Under the pieces are notes generated by a model. That model was not told the origin of the DNA. It saw only the letters and a program-made list of their open reading frames with translations, and searched no databases. 64,000 bases of DNA from Gordonia hankookensis (GTDB lineage: Bacteria > Actinomycetota > Actinomycetes > Mycobacteriales > Mycobacteriaceae), in assembly GCF_014673215.1 (NCBI RefSeq), contig NZ_JACWMS010000001.1:1054001-1118000 (forward strand), given 5' to 3'. Position 1 is the first letter of the stretch, and each line of letters starts with the position of its first letter. Both the position numbers and the translations under genes were made by a program. Positions 1 through 7,776 of the stretch are shown piece by piece.

Positions 1-1674
1 CTGCATGGCGTCCTGCGCGCCGGCATCCACGGAGGGGATGTACTCACGCGGAACGCGACCACCGGTGACCGCATTGTCGAACTCGTAGGTGGCGCCGTCC
101 TCGGCGTCCACCAGCGGCTCGAGCTTGATGATGACCTTGGCGAACTGCCCCGATCCACCGGTCTGCTTCTTGTGGGTGAACTCGTGCTTGTCGACAGCCT
201 TCTTGATGGTCTCGCGGTAGGCGACCTGCGGCTTGCCCACGTTGGCCTCGACCTTGAACTCCCGCTTCATGCGGTCGACCAGCACGTCGAGGTGCAGCTC
301 GCCCATACCGCCGATGACGGTCTGGCCGGTCTCGTCGTTGAGCGACACCGTGAAGGTCGGGTCCTCTTCGGCGAGCTTCTGGATCGCAGTACCGAGCTTC
401 TCCTGGTCGGACTTGGTCTTCGGCTCGATCGAGACGTTGATGACCGGGTCCGGGAAGCTCATCGACTCGAGCACGATCGGCGCATTCGAATCGCACAGGG
501 TGTCGCCCGTGGTGGTGTCCTTCAGGCCGATCATCGCGTAGATGTGACCGGCCCAGGCCTCGTCGACCGGGTTCTCCTTGTTGGCATGCATCTGGAAGAG
601 CTTGCCGATGCGCTCCTTCTTGCCCTTGGTGGCGTTGAGCACCTGGGTGCCCGGCGTCACGTGGCCGGAGTACACGCGGACGAAGGTCAGCTTGCCGAAG
701 AACGGGTGAGCCGCGATCTTGAACGCCAGCGCCGAGAACGGCTCTTCCGACGAGGGCTTGCGCGACAGGACCTCTTCCTCGTTGCCCACTGCGTGACCCT
801 CGACCGAGGGGACGTCGAGCGGCGACGGCAGGTAATCGATCACCGCGTCCAGCATCGGCTGGACACCCTTGTTCTTGAAGGCGGAGCCACAGATCACCGG
901 GTAGTACTCGCGACCGATGGTCAGCTTGCGGATCGCGCCCTTGATCTCCTCGGTGGTCAGTTCCTCTCCACCGAAGTACTTCTCCAGCAACGCCTCATCG
1001 CTCTCGGCGACGGTCTCCATGAGCTTCTCGCGGTACTCGGCCACCTGGTCGACGAGATCCGCGGGGATCTCCTCGATGGTCGGCTCGGCGCCGATCTCGA
1101 CGGTGCCGCGCCAGGTGATCGCCTTCTGCTCGATCAGGTCGACGATGCCGTCGAAGTTGTCCTCGGCACCGATCGGCAGCTGCAGAACGAGCGGCTTCGC
1201 GCCCAGGCGCTCCTCGATGGTGCGCACGGTGAAGAAGAAATCCGCACCGAGCTTGTCCATCTTGTTGACGAAGCAGATACGCGGGACCTCGTACTTCTCC
1301 GCCTGCCGCCAGACCTGCTCCGACTGCGGCTCGACGCCTTCCTTGCCGTCGAACACGGCGACCGCACCATCGAGAACACGCAGGCTGCGCTCCACCTCGA
1401 CGGTGAAGTCGACGTGCCCGGGGGTGTCGATGATGTTGATCTGGTTGTTGTTCCAGAAGCATGTCACCGCTGCGGAGGTGATGGTGATCCCCCGCTCCTT
1501 CTCCTGCTCCATCCAGTCGGTGGTCGACGCACCGTCGTGGGTCTCACCGATCTTGTAGTTGACACCGGTGTAGAAGAGGATTCGCTCGGTTGCGGTGGTC
1601 TTGCCGGCATCGATGTGGGCCATGATGCCGATGTTGCGAACCTTGTTCAGGTCGCTGAGCACTTCCTGTGCCAC
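1..1674 (-). CDS. fusA: Elongation factor G, 3' end cut by window
   Basis: This gene encodes the ribosomal translocase GTPase EF-G. The reading frame starts with GTG at 1674 ([20 protein letters not shown]) and stays open for 558 codons to base 1. About 140 C-terminal residues of a roughly 700-residue protein therefore lie outside the window. The G-domain motifs are visible: [12 protein letters not shown] (P-loop), RGITI (switch I), DTPGH and NKMDKLGAD, followed by the domain II-IV sequence [10 protein letters not shown]. It follows rpsG after an 86-bp gap, the usual str operon order, and tuf would be expected beyond the window. The frame opposite this gene is open for over 500 codons, but that is a high-GC antisense shadow. 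Confidence 0.98.
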   Translation of the reverse strand, partial: MAQEVLSDLNKVRNIGIMAHIDAGKTTATERILFYTGVNYKIGETHDGASTTDWMEQEKERGITITSAAVTCFWNNNQINIIDTPGHVDFTVEVERSLRVLDGAVAVFDGKEGVEPQSEQVWRQAEKYEVPRICFVNKMDKLGADFFFTVRTIEERLGAKPLVLQLPIGAEDNFDGIVDLIEQKAITWRGTVEIGAEPTIEEIPADLVDQVAEYREKLMETVAESDEALLEKYFGGEELTTEEIKGAIRKLTIGREYYPVICGSAFKNKGVQPMLDAVIDYLPSPLDVPSVEGHAVGNEEEVLSRKPSSEEPFSALAFKIAAHPFFGKLTFVRVYSGHVTPGTQVLNATKGKKERIGKLFQMHANKENPVDEAWAGHIYAMIGLKDTTTGDTLCDSNAPIVLESMSFPDPVINVSIEPKTKSDQEKLGTAIQKLAEEDPTFTVSLNDETGQTVIGGMGELHLDVLVDRMKREFKVEANVGKPQVAYRETIKKAVDKHEFTHKKQTGGSGQFAKVIIKLEPLVDAEDGATYEFDNAVTGGRVPREYIPSVDAGAQDAMQ

Positions 1675-1760
1675 TTAATTGCCTCGCAATTTCGCTAGAG
1701 CTGAATTGGTTGTGGTGAGCGTCGGGCCGATGATGATCCATCGCCGGCCCGACGACGAGA

Positions 1761-2231
1761 TCACCAGCGGTAGTGCGCGAACGCCCGGTTGGCCTCGGCC
1801 ATCTTGTGGGTGTCCTCGCGACGCTTGACCGAAGCGCCGAGACCGTTGGAGGCGTCGAGCAGTTCGTTGGCCAGACGCTCGACCATGGTCTTCTCGCGAC
1901 GCTGGCGGCTGAAGGTCACCAGCCAACGCAGTGCGAGGGTGTTGGCGCGGTTCGGCTTGACCTCGATCGGCACCTGGTACGTGGCGCCACCGACGCGGCG
2001 GCTCTTGACCTCGAGGGTCGGCTTGACGTTGTCCAGAGCGCGCTTGAGGGTGACGACGGGGTCGGTACCGGTCTTGTCGCGGGCCTGTTCGAGCGCCTGG
2101 TAGACGATGCGTTCGGCGGTCGACTTCTTGCCGTCCAGCAGGATCTTGTTGACCAGCTGGGTGACCAGCGGCGAGCCGTAGACAGGGTCGTTGATCAGGG
2201 GGCGCTTGGGTGCGGGTCCTTTACGTGGCAT
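1761..2231 (-). CDS. rpsG: 30S ribosomal protein S7
   Basis: This 156-residue protein begins [20 protein letters not shown] and has the length and sequence of actinobacterial uS7, which nucleates assembly of the 30S head and contacts mRNA and tRNA at the E site. It starts 6 bases after the rpsL stop, so the two genes are co-transcribed and probably translationally coupled. fusA follows 86 bp downstream in the same direction. Nothing is unusual in the sequence. Confidence 0.98.
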   Translation of the reverse strand: MPRKGPAPKRPLINDPVYGSPLVTQLVNKILLDGKKSTAERIVYQALEQARDKTGTDPVVTLKRALDNVKPTLEVKSRRVGGATYQVPIEVKPNRANTLALRWLVTFSRQRREKTMVERLANELLDASNGLGASVKRREDTHKMAEANRAFAHYRW

Positions 2232-2237
2232 GACTTA

Positions 2238-2609
2238 TCAGTTCCCCTTCTTCGCGCCGTAACGGCTGCGGGCCTGCTTGCGGTCCTTGACACCCTGGGT
2301 GTCGAGCGAGCCGCGGATGACCTTGTAGCGAACACCCGGGAGGTCCTTCACACGACCGCCACGGACGAGCACCATCGAGTGCTCCTGAAGGTTGTGACCC
2401 TCACCCGGGATGTAAGCGGTGACCTCGACGGAGCTGGTGAGGCGCACACGGGCGACCTTTCGCAGCGCGGAGTTCGGCTTCTTCGGGGTGGTGGTGTAGA
2501 CGCGGGTGCACACGCCGCGACGCTGCGGGCTCCCCTTGAGGGCCGCGGTCTTGGTCTTCGCGGCCTTGTCGTGACGGCCCTTGCGGACCAGCTGATTGAT
2601 GGTTGGCAC
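2238..2609 (-). CDS. rpsL: 30S ribosomal protein S12
   Basis: This 123-residue protein is uS12, part of the decoding centre. I chose the GTG at 2609 ([12 protein letters not shown]) because family members begin exactly there and an AAGGAAG ribosome-binding site lies about 10 bases upstream. A longer open frame to 2654 adds 15 residues that family members lack. Lys43 (in TTTPKKPNS) and Lys88 (in GGRVKDLPG), the common sites of streptomycin-resistance substitutions, are both lysine here. The sequence therefore predicts the susceptible form. It is the first gene of the rpsL-rpsG-fusA operon. Confidence 0.98.
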   Translation of the reverse strand: MPTINQLVRKGRHDKAAKTKTAALKGSPQRRGVCTRVYTTTPKKPNSALRKVARVRLTSSVEVTAYIPGEGHNLQEHSMVLVRGGRVKDLPGVRYKVIRGSLDTQGVKDRKQARSRYGAKKGN

Positions 2610-2992
2610 TAGGTGTTCTTCCTTTGTCGGCAGTTCCCGTCGGCGTCTCGTCAACGCTGTCGGCGGGCTTGTAGTTGTCGTGTCGCGGTTTGTGCTCCGG
2701 GCAAGCGCCGCGGATCAGAATTCGATCCCGTTGCTTCCACAACTCGCCCCACCAGCCCGTATGTGCTGGTCAGTACATTATCGCTACCCCGAGGTCGGGC
2801 GTGTCAGACACTCGATCGCGGTCTCGCTTGTCAGGCCGCGATCGCCCGGTTGCCGGGCATGCGGACTGGCCCAGCATGTGCCGGGCACCGGCGATCCACT
2901 CTACCGATCGAGTTTGCACAGGTCAAAAAACGGATTCACCCATCACGACGACGACCAACGGATGGTGAACGCGGGGTGTCCTGTCCGGTTGG
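2610..2992. other. Intergenic region upstream of rpsL (383 bp)
   Basis: This gap separates the start of rpsL from the end of the upstream membrane-protein gene. It holds the candidate rpsL promoter and long leader. A run of six A on the plus strand near 2925-2930 would be a U-tract for minus-strand transcripts, but I find no stable stem directly before it and do not call a terminator. Open frames crossing the region have no ribosome-binding site and no recognisable product. Confidence 0.6.
2777..2807 (-). promoter_or_regulatory. Candidate promoter of rpsL-rpsG-fusA
   Basis: On the minus strand a -35-like CTGACA (2802-2807) and a -10-like GATAAT (2777-2782) are separated by 19 bases. They lie about 170 bases before the rpsL start, which would leave a long 5' leader. 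The spacer is slightly longer than ideal, so the assignment is tentative. Confidence 0.45.
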
Positions 2993-3928
2993 TCAACGGA
3001 CGGCGGCGGAACTTTGTTCCGCATGGTGCCGCTCGACACGGGCCGCCGACTCCTCGTCGCCCCAGAGCTCGAGGGTCTGCACCACCCAGAAGGCCGCGAA
3101 CTCGGCCAGCAGCACCACCTCGACCCAGAACAGCCACGACGCGCCGACCGGGCCGATGCAGACGATGCCGATGAGTGTCAGAGCCATCACCACGGCGATG
3201 GCCGCGTATGCCAACGGATACCAGGAGCGCGCTCCCCCACCCTCGCGGTCGGCCAGTGCCGCAAGGCCATTGAAGACCACGACGAGGATGAGGCCGACGA
3301 ACATCGACACCGCGGCGACGTCGTGGGTCGAACCGGGAATCCAGGTCCAGTGTCCGAACAGCCGCACCACGACGAGGATCACGGCCGCCACGCCGAGGCA
3401 CCGTGCGACGATGCCGATCCACGTCCGGTGCGGCGAGGATGCGTAACCCCGGAGCCTGCCGAAGACGAACCACAGCACGAGCCCGGCCGCGGTTGCGGCA
3501 AAGGCCGCCCACACGTTCCACCGGACCCAGTCCGGGCTCGTGAGCGCCCGCTGGTCGGCCCGGACGGGTGTCGGGATGAACGCGACCAGGAACGCGAGAA
3601 ACCCCGCGTAGTTGAGCAGGACGTCCTCGACCTCTGAACGACCCTTGTACGCCATGAGCATCGCACCCATCGCGCACAGTGCGCCGATGAAGACCGCGTG
3701 GACCGAGGTGTAGTAGTACCGGCTGATCGACGACTCGAGCCGGCCCTCCTCGATGCTGTCGATGGCGATGGCCACCCCGAGCATCAGGATCAGGGAGATC
3801 ATCCCGACCCGGATGTTGCGGTACGTGTCGATGGTGTCGCCGCGACGTCGCGGCTCCACGTGGTCGTCGGCGAACCTCCTCAGCTTCCTGACACCGGATT
3901 CGACGATTCCCATGCCGACGTTGTCCAT
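2993..3928 (-). CDS. Multi-pass membrane protein of unknown function
   Basis: This 311-residue protein has a charged N-terminus (MDNVGMGIVESGVRKLRRFA) and about seven to eight hydrophobic segments, for example around VGMISLILMLGVAIAI, LNYAGFLAFLVAFIP, VAAVSMFVGLILVVVFNGL and LAYAAIAVVMALTLIGIV. I chose the ATG at 3928 because AAGGGG lies 7 bases upstream; a longer frame to 4063 has an arginine-rich, non-membrane start. I recognise no family motif. It is the second minus-strand gene after the exported-protein gene but is separated from it by a strong hairpin, so it is probably transcribed alone. Confidence 0.75.
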   Translation of the reverse strand: MDNVGMGIVESGVRKLRRFADDHVEPRRRGDTIDTYRNIRVGMISLILMLGVAIAIDSIEEGRLESSISRYYYTSVHAVFIGALCAMGAMLMAYKGRSEVEDVLLNYAGFLAFLVAFIPTPVRADQRALTSPDWVRWNVWAAFAATAAGLVLWFVFGRLRGYASSPHRTWIGIVARCLGVAAVILVVVRLFGHWTWIPGSTHDVAAVSMFVGLILVVVFNGLAALADREGGGARSWYPLAYAAIAVVMALTLIGIVCIGPVGASWLFWVEVVLLAEFAAFWVVQTLELWGDEESAARVERHHAEQSSAAVR

Positions 3929-4041
3929 ACCGAGGCCCCTTCGCCGTTCGCCGGTTCGACCAGACCGATGCCATCCATTGGATACGCACCTCCGGTGACG
4001 CGACAGGCTTTCGCGGATTCTGCGTCCTCCGCCGACACGAG

Positions 4042-4078
4042 GTTCGGGCCGGCCCGAGTTCACCGGGCCGGCCCGAAC
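4042..4078 (-). terminator. Strong GC-rich hairpin terminator
   Basis: A perfect 15-bp inverted repeat (GTTCGGGCCGGCCCG at 4042-4056 and its complement at 4064-4078) with a 7-base loop lies 22 bases beyond the stop codon of the exported-protein gene. There is no U-tract, as is common for actinobacterial terminators. It probably ends that transcript before the next membrane-protein gene. Confidence 0.8.
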
Positions 4079-4099
4079 GGAGCAGATCTCGATACCGCC

Positions 4100-4732
4100 C
4101 TACGGCGTGTTCCACCACGTGACGATGGACGGCCAGGCCTTGGGATTGGACGTCTGGTAACCGATGTAGGCGCCGATTGCCGCACCGATCGCGGCACCGG
4201 GGACGGTCCAGATCAGGAAACCGATCAGACCACCGATCAGCGTGTACAGGGGCGTGTTCCCCTTCCAGCCGGCGTTCAGTTCTTTCCACATCATGTCGTA
4301 GCGCTGCTGCTTGCTGATGCGCTTCGCACGCGGCTTGGCCTTCTGCTTGTCGGCCGCGTCGGTGGCCGCCGCCTCGAGAACGGACCGGTATCCGGCAGGC
4401 ACGACGGGCATGAACGTCGCCGTGCGGCGATCGGCGCTGACCGACCAGCGCAGCGGCACCCGGAAGCCGTCCATCGTGCCGCCCAGCGGCATCGTCTCCA
4501 CGACCCGCCCCTCGATGTCGCGGACCTGCAACCCGGTGCCCGCCGCGGTCGGCGAGAAGACGCCGTCGCGCAACGTCGCGACGATGCTGTGTCCGTCCGC
4601 CGCGTACCCGGCGGTGACGAACGGAGTGGTCGTCACCCGGGTCGGCGCGGCGTGTGCGTTGGCCGACGGGATGACGAGGGCGACCGCGGTGACCGCGGCG
4701 ATCGCCAGGAGAACACGGTGAATGTGCTTCAT
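4100..4732 (-). CDS. Exported protein with C-terminal glycine-rich membrane segment
   Basis: This 210-residue protein starts MKHIHRVLLAIAAVTAVALV and has a Sec-type signal peptide with a likely cleavage after AHA. Residues about 30-110 look like a compact beta-rich domain with a regular pattern (VRDIEGRVVETMPLGG). A basic linker rich in lysine and arginine follows. The C-terminus has a glycine/alanine-spaced hydrophobic stretch (LIGGLIGFLIWTV, AAIGAAIGAYIGY) of the kind that packs or inserts in membranes. A TTG start 9 bases earlier is open, but ATG at 4732 is preferred. I recognise such proteins only as uncharacterised actinobacterial exported proteins, and no function is assigned. Confidence 0.75.
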   Translation of the reverse strand: MKHIHRVLLAIAAVTAVALVIPSANAHAAPTRVTTTPFVTAGYAADGHSIVATLRDGVFSPTAAGTGLQVRDIEGRVVETMPLGGTMDGFRVPLRWSVSADRRTATFMPVVPAGYRSVLEAAATDAADKQKAKPRAKRISKQQRYDMMWKELNAGWKGNTPLYTLIGGLIGFLIWTVPGAAIGAAIGAYIGYQTSNPKAWPSIVTWWNTP

Positions 4733-4764
4733 TGACCCCAACTTCGATGTGAACCCTGACTGCC

Positions 4765-4798
4765 CTCAGGCGAGATCCTGAGAGACGGCTGAACAGTA
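4765..4798 (-). promoter_or_regulatory. Candidate promoter and leader hairpin of the exported-protein gene
   Basis: A -10-like TACTGT lies on the minus strand at 4793-4798. The transcript would carry a leader of about 50 bases containing an inverted repeat, CTCAGG (4765-4770) and CCTGAG (4777-4782). The repeat could be a small stem-loop or an operator. Weak evidence. Confidence 0.3.
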
Positions 4799-4903
4799 GC
4801 CCGGCATCCGGACAAAACCGCCCCGAAGGCCGGGCACGTGCGCCAGATCACACCGAATGTCGACCGATGAGACGACAGCGGCGAACTCCGCTCGGAGCCA
4901 AGG

Positions 4904-5800
4904 TTATTCGGTCGATTGGGGCAGCTTCACCTTCGCGGCGCCACGCTTCGCGGGGTTCGACGGCGGCGGCACGACCGGGCCGATGTCGCCGTCGGGCGCA
5001 TTGTCCAGATCGACGACGACCGGTGCATGGTCACTGGGTTTGCTGCCCTTGCGCGCCTGCCGGTCGATCCACGCCGATGCCACCCGATCGGCGACGGGCC
5101 CACCGGCGAGGACGAGATCGATCCGCATCCCCAGGTCCTTGTGGAACATCCCGGCCCGGTAATCCCAGTAGCTGAAGACGCGGTCGTCGGGCCATCGCTC
5201 GCGGACCACATCGCGCAGACCCAACTCCTCGAAACCGGCGAGCGCCCGGCGTTCGGGCACCGTCACGTGCGTATGGCCTTCGTAGGCAGCCGGATCGAAC
5301 ACGTCGGCATCGGTCGGCGCGATGTTCATGTCGCCACAGAGCATCGTGCTGTCGGCGGTGGCGCCACCCGATGCAGCGGCGACACTGTCCCGCAGACGCG
5401 CCAACCACTCCAGTTTGTAGTGGTAGTGGTCTGAGTCGGGCTCCCGGCCGTTGGGTACGTAGAGCGAGTACACCCGGACGCCGTCGCAGGTGGCCGACAC
5501 CGCACGCGCCTCGGTCGGCGAGTCCGGCTCGGGATACCCCGGAATCCCGTCGAAGCCCGACCGGACGTCGGCGAGTCCGACTCGCGACAGGATGGCGACA
5601 CCGTTCCACTGCCCTTGTCCCACATGGGCGACCTCGTAGCCGCGCTCCGCGAGGTCTGCGCCCAGCACGTCATGGAACGCGTCGTCGGAGAGCTTGGTCT
5701 CCTGCAGGCAGACCACGTCGGGCGCTCGTTGGTCGAGCCAGGGCAACAATCGCGGGATCCGTTGCTTGACCGAGTTCACGTTCCAGGTCGCGACGCGCAT
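4904..5800 (-). CDS. xth: Exodeoxyribonuclease III
   Basis: This 298-residue protein belongs to the exonuclease III/AP endonuclease family, which removes nucleotides from DNA 3' ends and cuts at abasic sites in base excision repair. The family motifs are in order: ATWNVNSV at the N-terminus, CLQETK (metal-binding Glu), YVPNG, LCGDMNIAP, FSYWDYR and the C-terminal KPSDHAPVV with the catalytic Asp-His pair. I chose ATG at 5800 (MRVATWNVNS) because it fits the family. The longer open frame to 5941 adds 47 residues with no support. The gene appears monocistronic and probably leaderless. Confidence 0.95.
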   Translation of the reverse strand: MRVATWNVNSVKQRIPRLLPWLDQRAPDVVCLQETKLSDDAFHDVLGADLAERGYEVAHVGQGQWNGVAILSRVGLADVRSGFDGIPGYPEPDSPTEARAVSATCDGVRVYSLYVPNGREPDSDHYHYKLEWLARLRDSVAAASGGATADSTMLCGDMNIAPTDADVFDPAAYEGHTHVTVPERRALAGFEELGLRDVVRERWPDDRVFSYWDYRAGMFHKDLGMRIDLVLAGGPVADRVASAWIDRQARKGSKPSDHAPVVVDLDNAPDGDIGPVVPPPSNPAKRGAAKVKLPQSTE

Positions 5801-5807
5801 GGTGTCA

Positions 5808-5813
5808 ACCGTA
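5808..5813 (-). promoter_or_regulatory. Candidate leaderless -10 box of xth
   Basis: TACGGT on the minus strand lies exactly 7 bases before the ATG at 5800, and no Shine-Dalgarno sequence is present. That spacing is typical of leaderless actinobacterial genes. Confidence 0.45.
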
Positions 5814-6108
5814 GTCGCGGGTGCCCCACCCGCCGACGGCCTGCCGGTCACCGCGCGCAGCGGGCCCCGGGGCTGGCGCAGCGGGGTGATGTGTGTCACG
5901 TTAGGGCATCGATCCACTCGCCCACCCCTCCGAATCGTCACCCCCGCGCCCGGTCATCGAGCACTCGTGGCGTCGATCGGCCCTGTCCGGGGTTCGCCCC
6001 GACGACGCGACCCCGACCACCCTGGTCGACATCGCGTCGGCCGATCCCCTGCTCGATGCCGCCCGACCGATCCTCGACGACGCCGCCACGCGGCTCGGTG
6101 ACACGGAC

Positions 6109-7536
6109 ATGAGCCTGTTGCTGGTGGACCACGAATGCCGGATGGTCTCCCGGGTGGCGTCCGGCAGCGCGCTGGAACGCAGACTCGACGATGTGGGAGC
6201 GGCACCCGGTGTGCCGTTCGGCGAGGACATGGTCGGTACGACGGCACTCGGTACGCCGGCCGAGATCCGCGGCGGGATCGCGATCAACGGGCGCGAGCAC
6301 TACCTGGAGCAGTTCAAGTCGCTCAGCTGTTTCGGTCAGCCGATCATCCATCCGACCACCAGGCGGCTGGCCGGCATCATCTGCATGACGGAGATCTCCG
6401 ACCAGATCAACCCGCTGGCGGTGCCCTTCGTCAACGGGATCGTGGCCGACATCGCCGACCGGCTGCTGGATCGTTCCCGAGCCCATCAGCGACGGGTGCT
6501 CGACGCGTTCCAGCGCGCGGCGCCACGGCGGGACATCGCGGTCGCCGCGATCGGCGACGATCTCCAACTGACGAACGCGCTGGCGGCCGAGTTGCTCTCG
6601 CCCACCGACATCGGCGCCCTTCGCATGGTCGCCGCCGATCCCCGTCTGCGCGAAACCGTCATGCCGCTCACCCTGGTGTCCGGCATCGACGTGGAAGTCC
6701 AGGTCGAGCCGGTTGCCGGCGCATCCGGGGCGGCGCTGTTCCGTTTCCGTCCGATCGTTGCCGCCCCGGCCACGCCGTCCGTGATCGCCACGGCGCCTGC
6801 GTGCAGCGTGGCGATCACCGGCGAACCGGGCACCGGCCGGAGCACCCACGCGCGATCGGCCACGGTGGACGCACAGGTCCCGCCGATGGTTCTCGACGTC
6901 GCCGACGAGTTGATCGCGGGACGCCACCCCGACGTCCTCGCCGCGCTCGCACTCGCCCGCCGGGAACGCTCGCCGCTGATCATCGACGGCGCCGATCTGC
7001 TCGACGACCGATCGGTCGCGATCCTCGGCAAGGCGGCTGCGCAGGCCACCCGGGAGGCTCCCCTGGTGGTCGTGAGCGGACCGCGCGAACACGTCGGCTC
7101 CGGCGTCGCGGCCCTGCTGTCCCGCTGTGTCACGCGCATCGACCTCGCGCCGCTGCGACATCGCACCTCCGAGCTCGCGGCGCTCGCGTCCGCGATGCTG
7201 ACGGAGATCGACGAAGGACTCTCGCTGTCGGGGCAGGCCACCGATGCCTTGTTGTGCCAGGACTGGCCCGGAAACTTCTCCGAACTCAATGCTGTTCTCC
7301 GGCAGTCGGCCTCGGCATGCGTGGGCCGGGCGGCCCGGGTCGTCGAGCCGGGCGATCTGCCCGCCGCATATCGCACCACGAGTCGCGCCGCCCACCTCTC
7401 GGGCCGCGAGCAGGCGGAACGGACAGCGATCGTCGATGCGCTCGACCGTGCCGCAGGCAACAAGGTCCACGCCGCTCGCGACCTCGGGATCAGCCGCACC
7501 ACCCTGTACGCGCGGATGCGTGCGCTGGGGATCTGA
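6109..7536 (+). CDS. AcoR/Fis-family transcriptional regulator (GAF, degenerate AAA+, HTH)
   Basis: The protein (475 residues from the ATG at 6109) looks like an activator of the AcoR group. An N-terminal GAF-like domain contains FGEDMVGTTALGT and EHYLEQFKSLSCFGQPIIHP. A central AAA+ domain is reduced: a P-loop-like GEPGTGRST is present, but the GAFTGA sigma-54 contact loop is absent. The C-terminus is a Fis-type helix-turn-helix (KVHAARDLGISRTTLYARMRAL). It lies in front of an aldehyde and an alcohol dehydrogenase gene and probably activates them. Coding sense continues upstream in frame: bases 5941-6108 encode RPVIEHSWRRSALSGV, the usual N-terminal motif. Yet a TAG at 5902 closes that frame with no ATG, GTG or TTG after it, so the true start is unresolved. 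Confidence 0.85.
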   Translation: MSLLLVDHECRMVSRVASGSALERRLDDVGAAPGVPFGEDMVGTTALGTPAEIRGGIAINGREHYLEQFKSLSCFGQPIIHPTTRRLAGIICMTEISDQINPLAVPFVNGIVADIADRLLDRSRAHQRRVLDAFQRAAPRRDIAVAAIGDDLQLTNALAAELLSPTDIGALRMVAADPRLRETVMPLTLVSGIDVEVQVEPVAGASGAALFRFRPIVAAPATPSVIATAPACSVAITGEPGTGRSTHARSATVDAQVPPMVLDVADELIAGRHPDVLAALALARRERSPLIIDGADLLDDRSVAILGKAAAQATREAPLVVVSGPREHVGSGVAALLSRCVTRIDLAPLRHRTSELAALASAMLTEIDEGLSLSGQATDALLCQDWPGNFSELNAVLRQSASACVGRAARVVEPGDLPAAYRTTSRAAHLSGREQAERTAIVDALDRAAGNKVHAARDLGISRTTLYARMRALGI

Positions 7537-7590
7537 TCCCCAACCGCGGCTACCCCGCCACCCGCCCAGGGCAACCCGGGATTCGCTGAC

Positions 7591-7687
7591 AGCAACGTCG
7601 TCTCACGTCGAGAGCAACGTGCTGCCCACCGGACACCGCCCGCGCCGGTCGACAGCGCTGTGCAGGCCGGTGTTCAGATTCTGGACA
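7591..7687 (+). promoter_or_regulatory. Repeat-rich control region before the dehydrogenase pair
   Basis: The 240-bp gap between the regulator and the aldehyde dehydrogenase holds two direct copies of AGCAACGT (7591-7598 and 7613-7620), 22 bp apart or about two helical turns. It also holds a 10-bp palindrome ACAGCGCTGT (7652-7661) and an imperfect inverted repeat TGTTCAG-ATT-CTGGACA (7671-7687). These are plausible binding sites for the adjacent AcoR-type regulator, but which one is used cannot be told. Confidence 0.4.
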
Positions 7688-7776
7688 GGGCGGCCGGTCG
7701 CATCGGTGGCAGAAATGAAGCAGGTCACATCTATGACCCAGATCACTCAGATCTCGCCACCTGACCAGGAGGTTTC

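Noticed and set aside
172..1698. 508-residue open frame on the plus strand opposite fusA
   Set aside because: Antisense shadow of a conserved gene in high-GC DNA; no ribosome-binding site and no recognisable domains.
2915..2945. Possible rho-independent terminator with a U-tract after the membrane protein gene
   Set aside because: A T run exists on the minus strand but no stable stem lies directly before it.
2943..4289. 448-residue open frame on the minus strand overlapping the membrane protein
   Set aside because: Wrong frame of the membrane-protein and exported-protein genes; arginine-rich with no hydrophobic or domain pattern.
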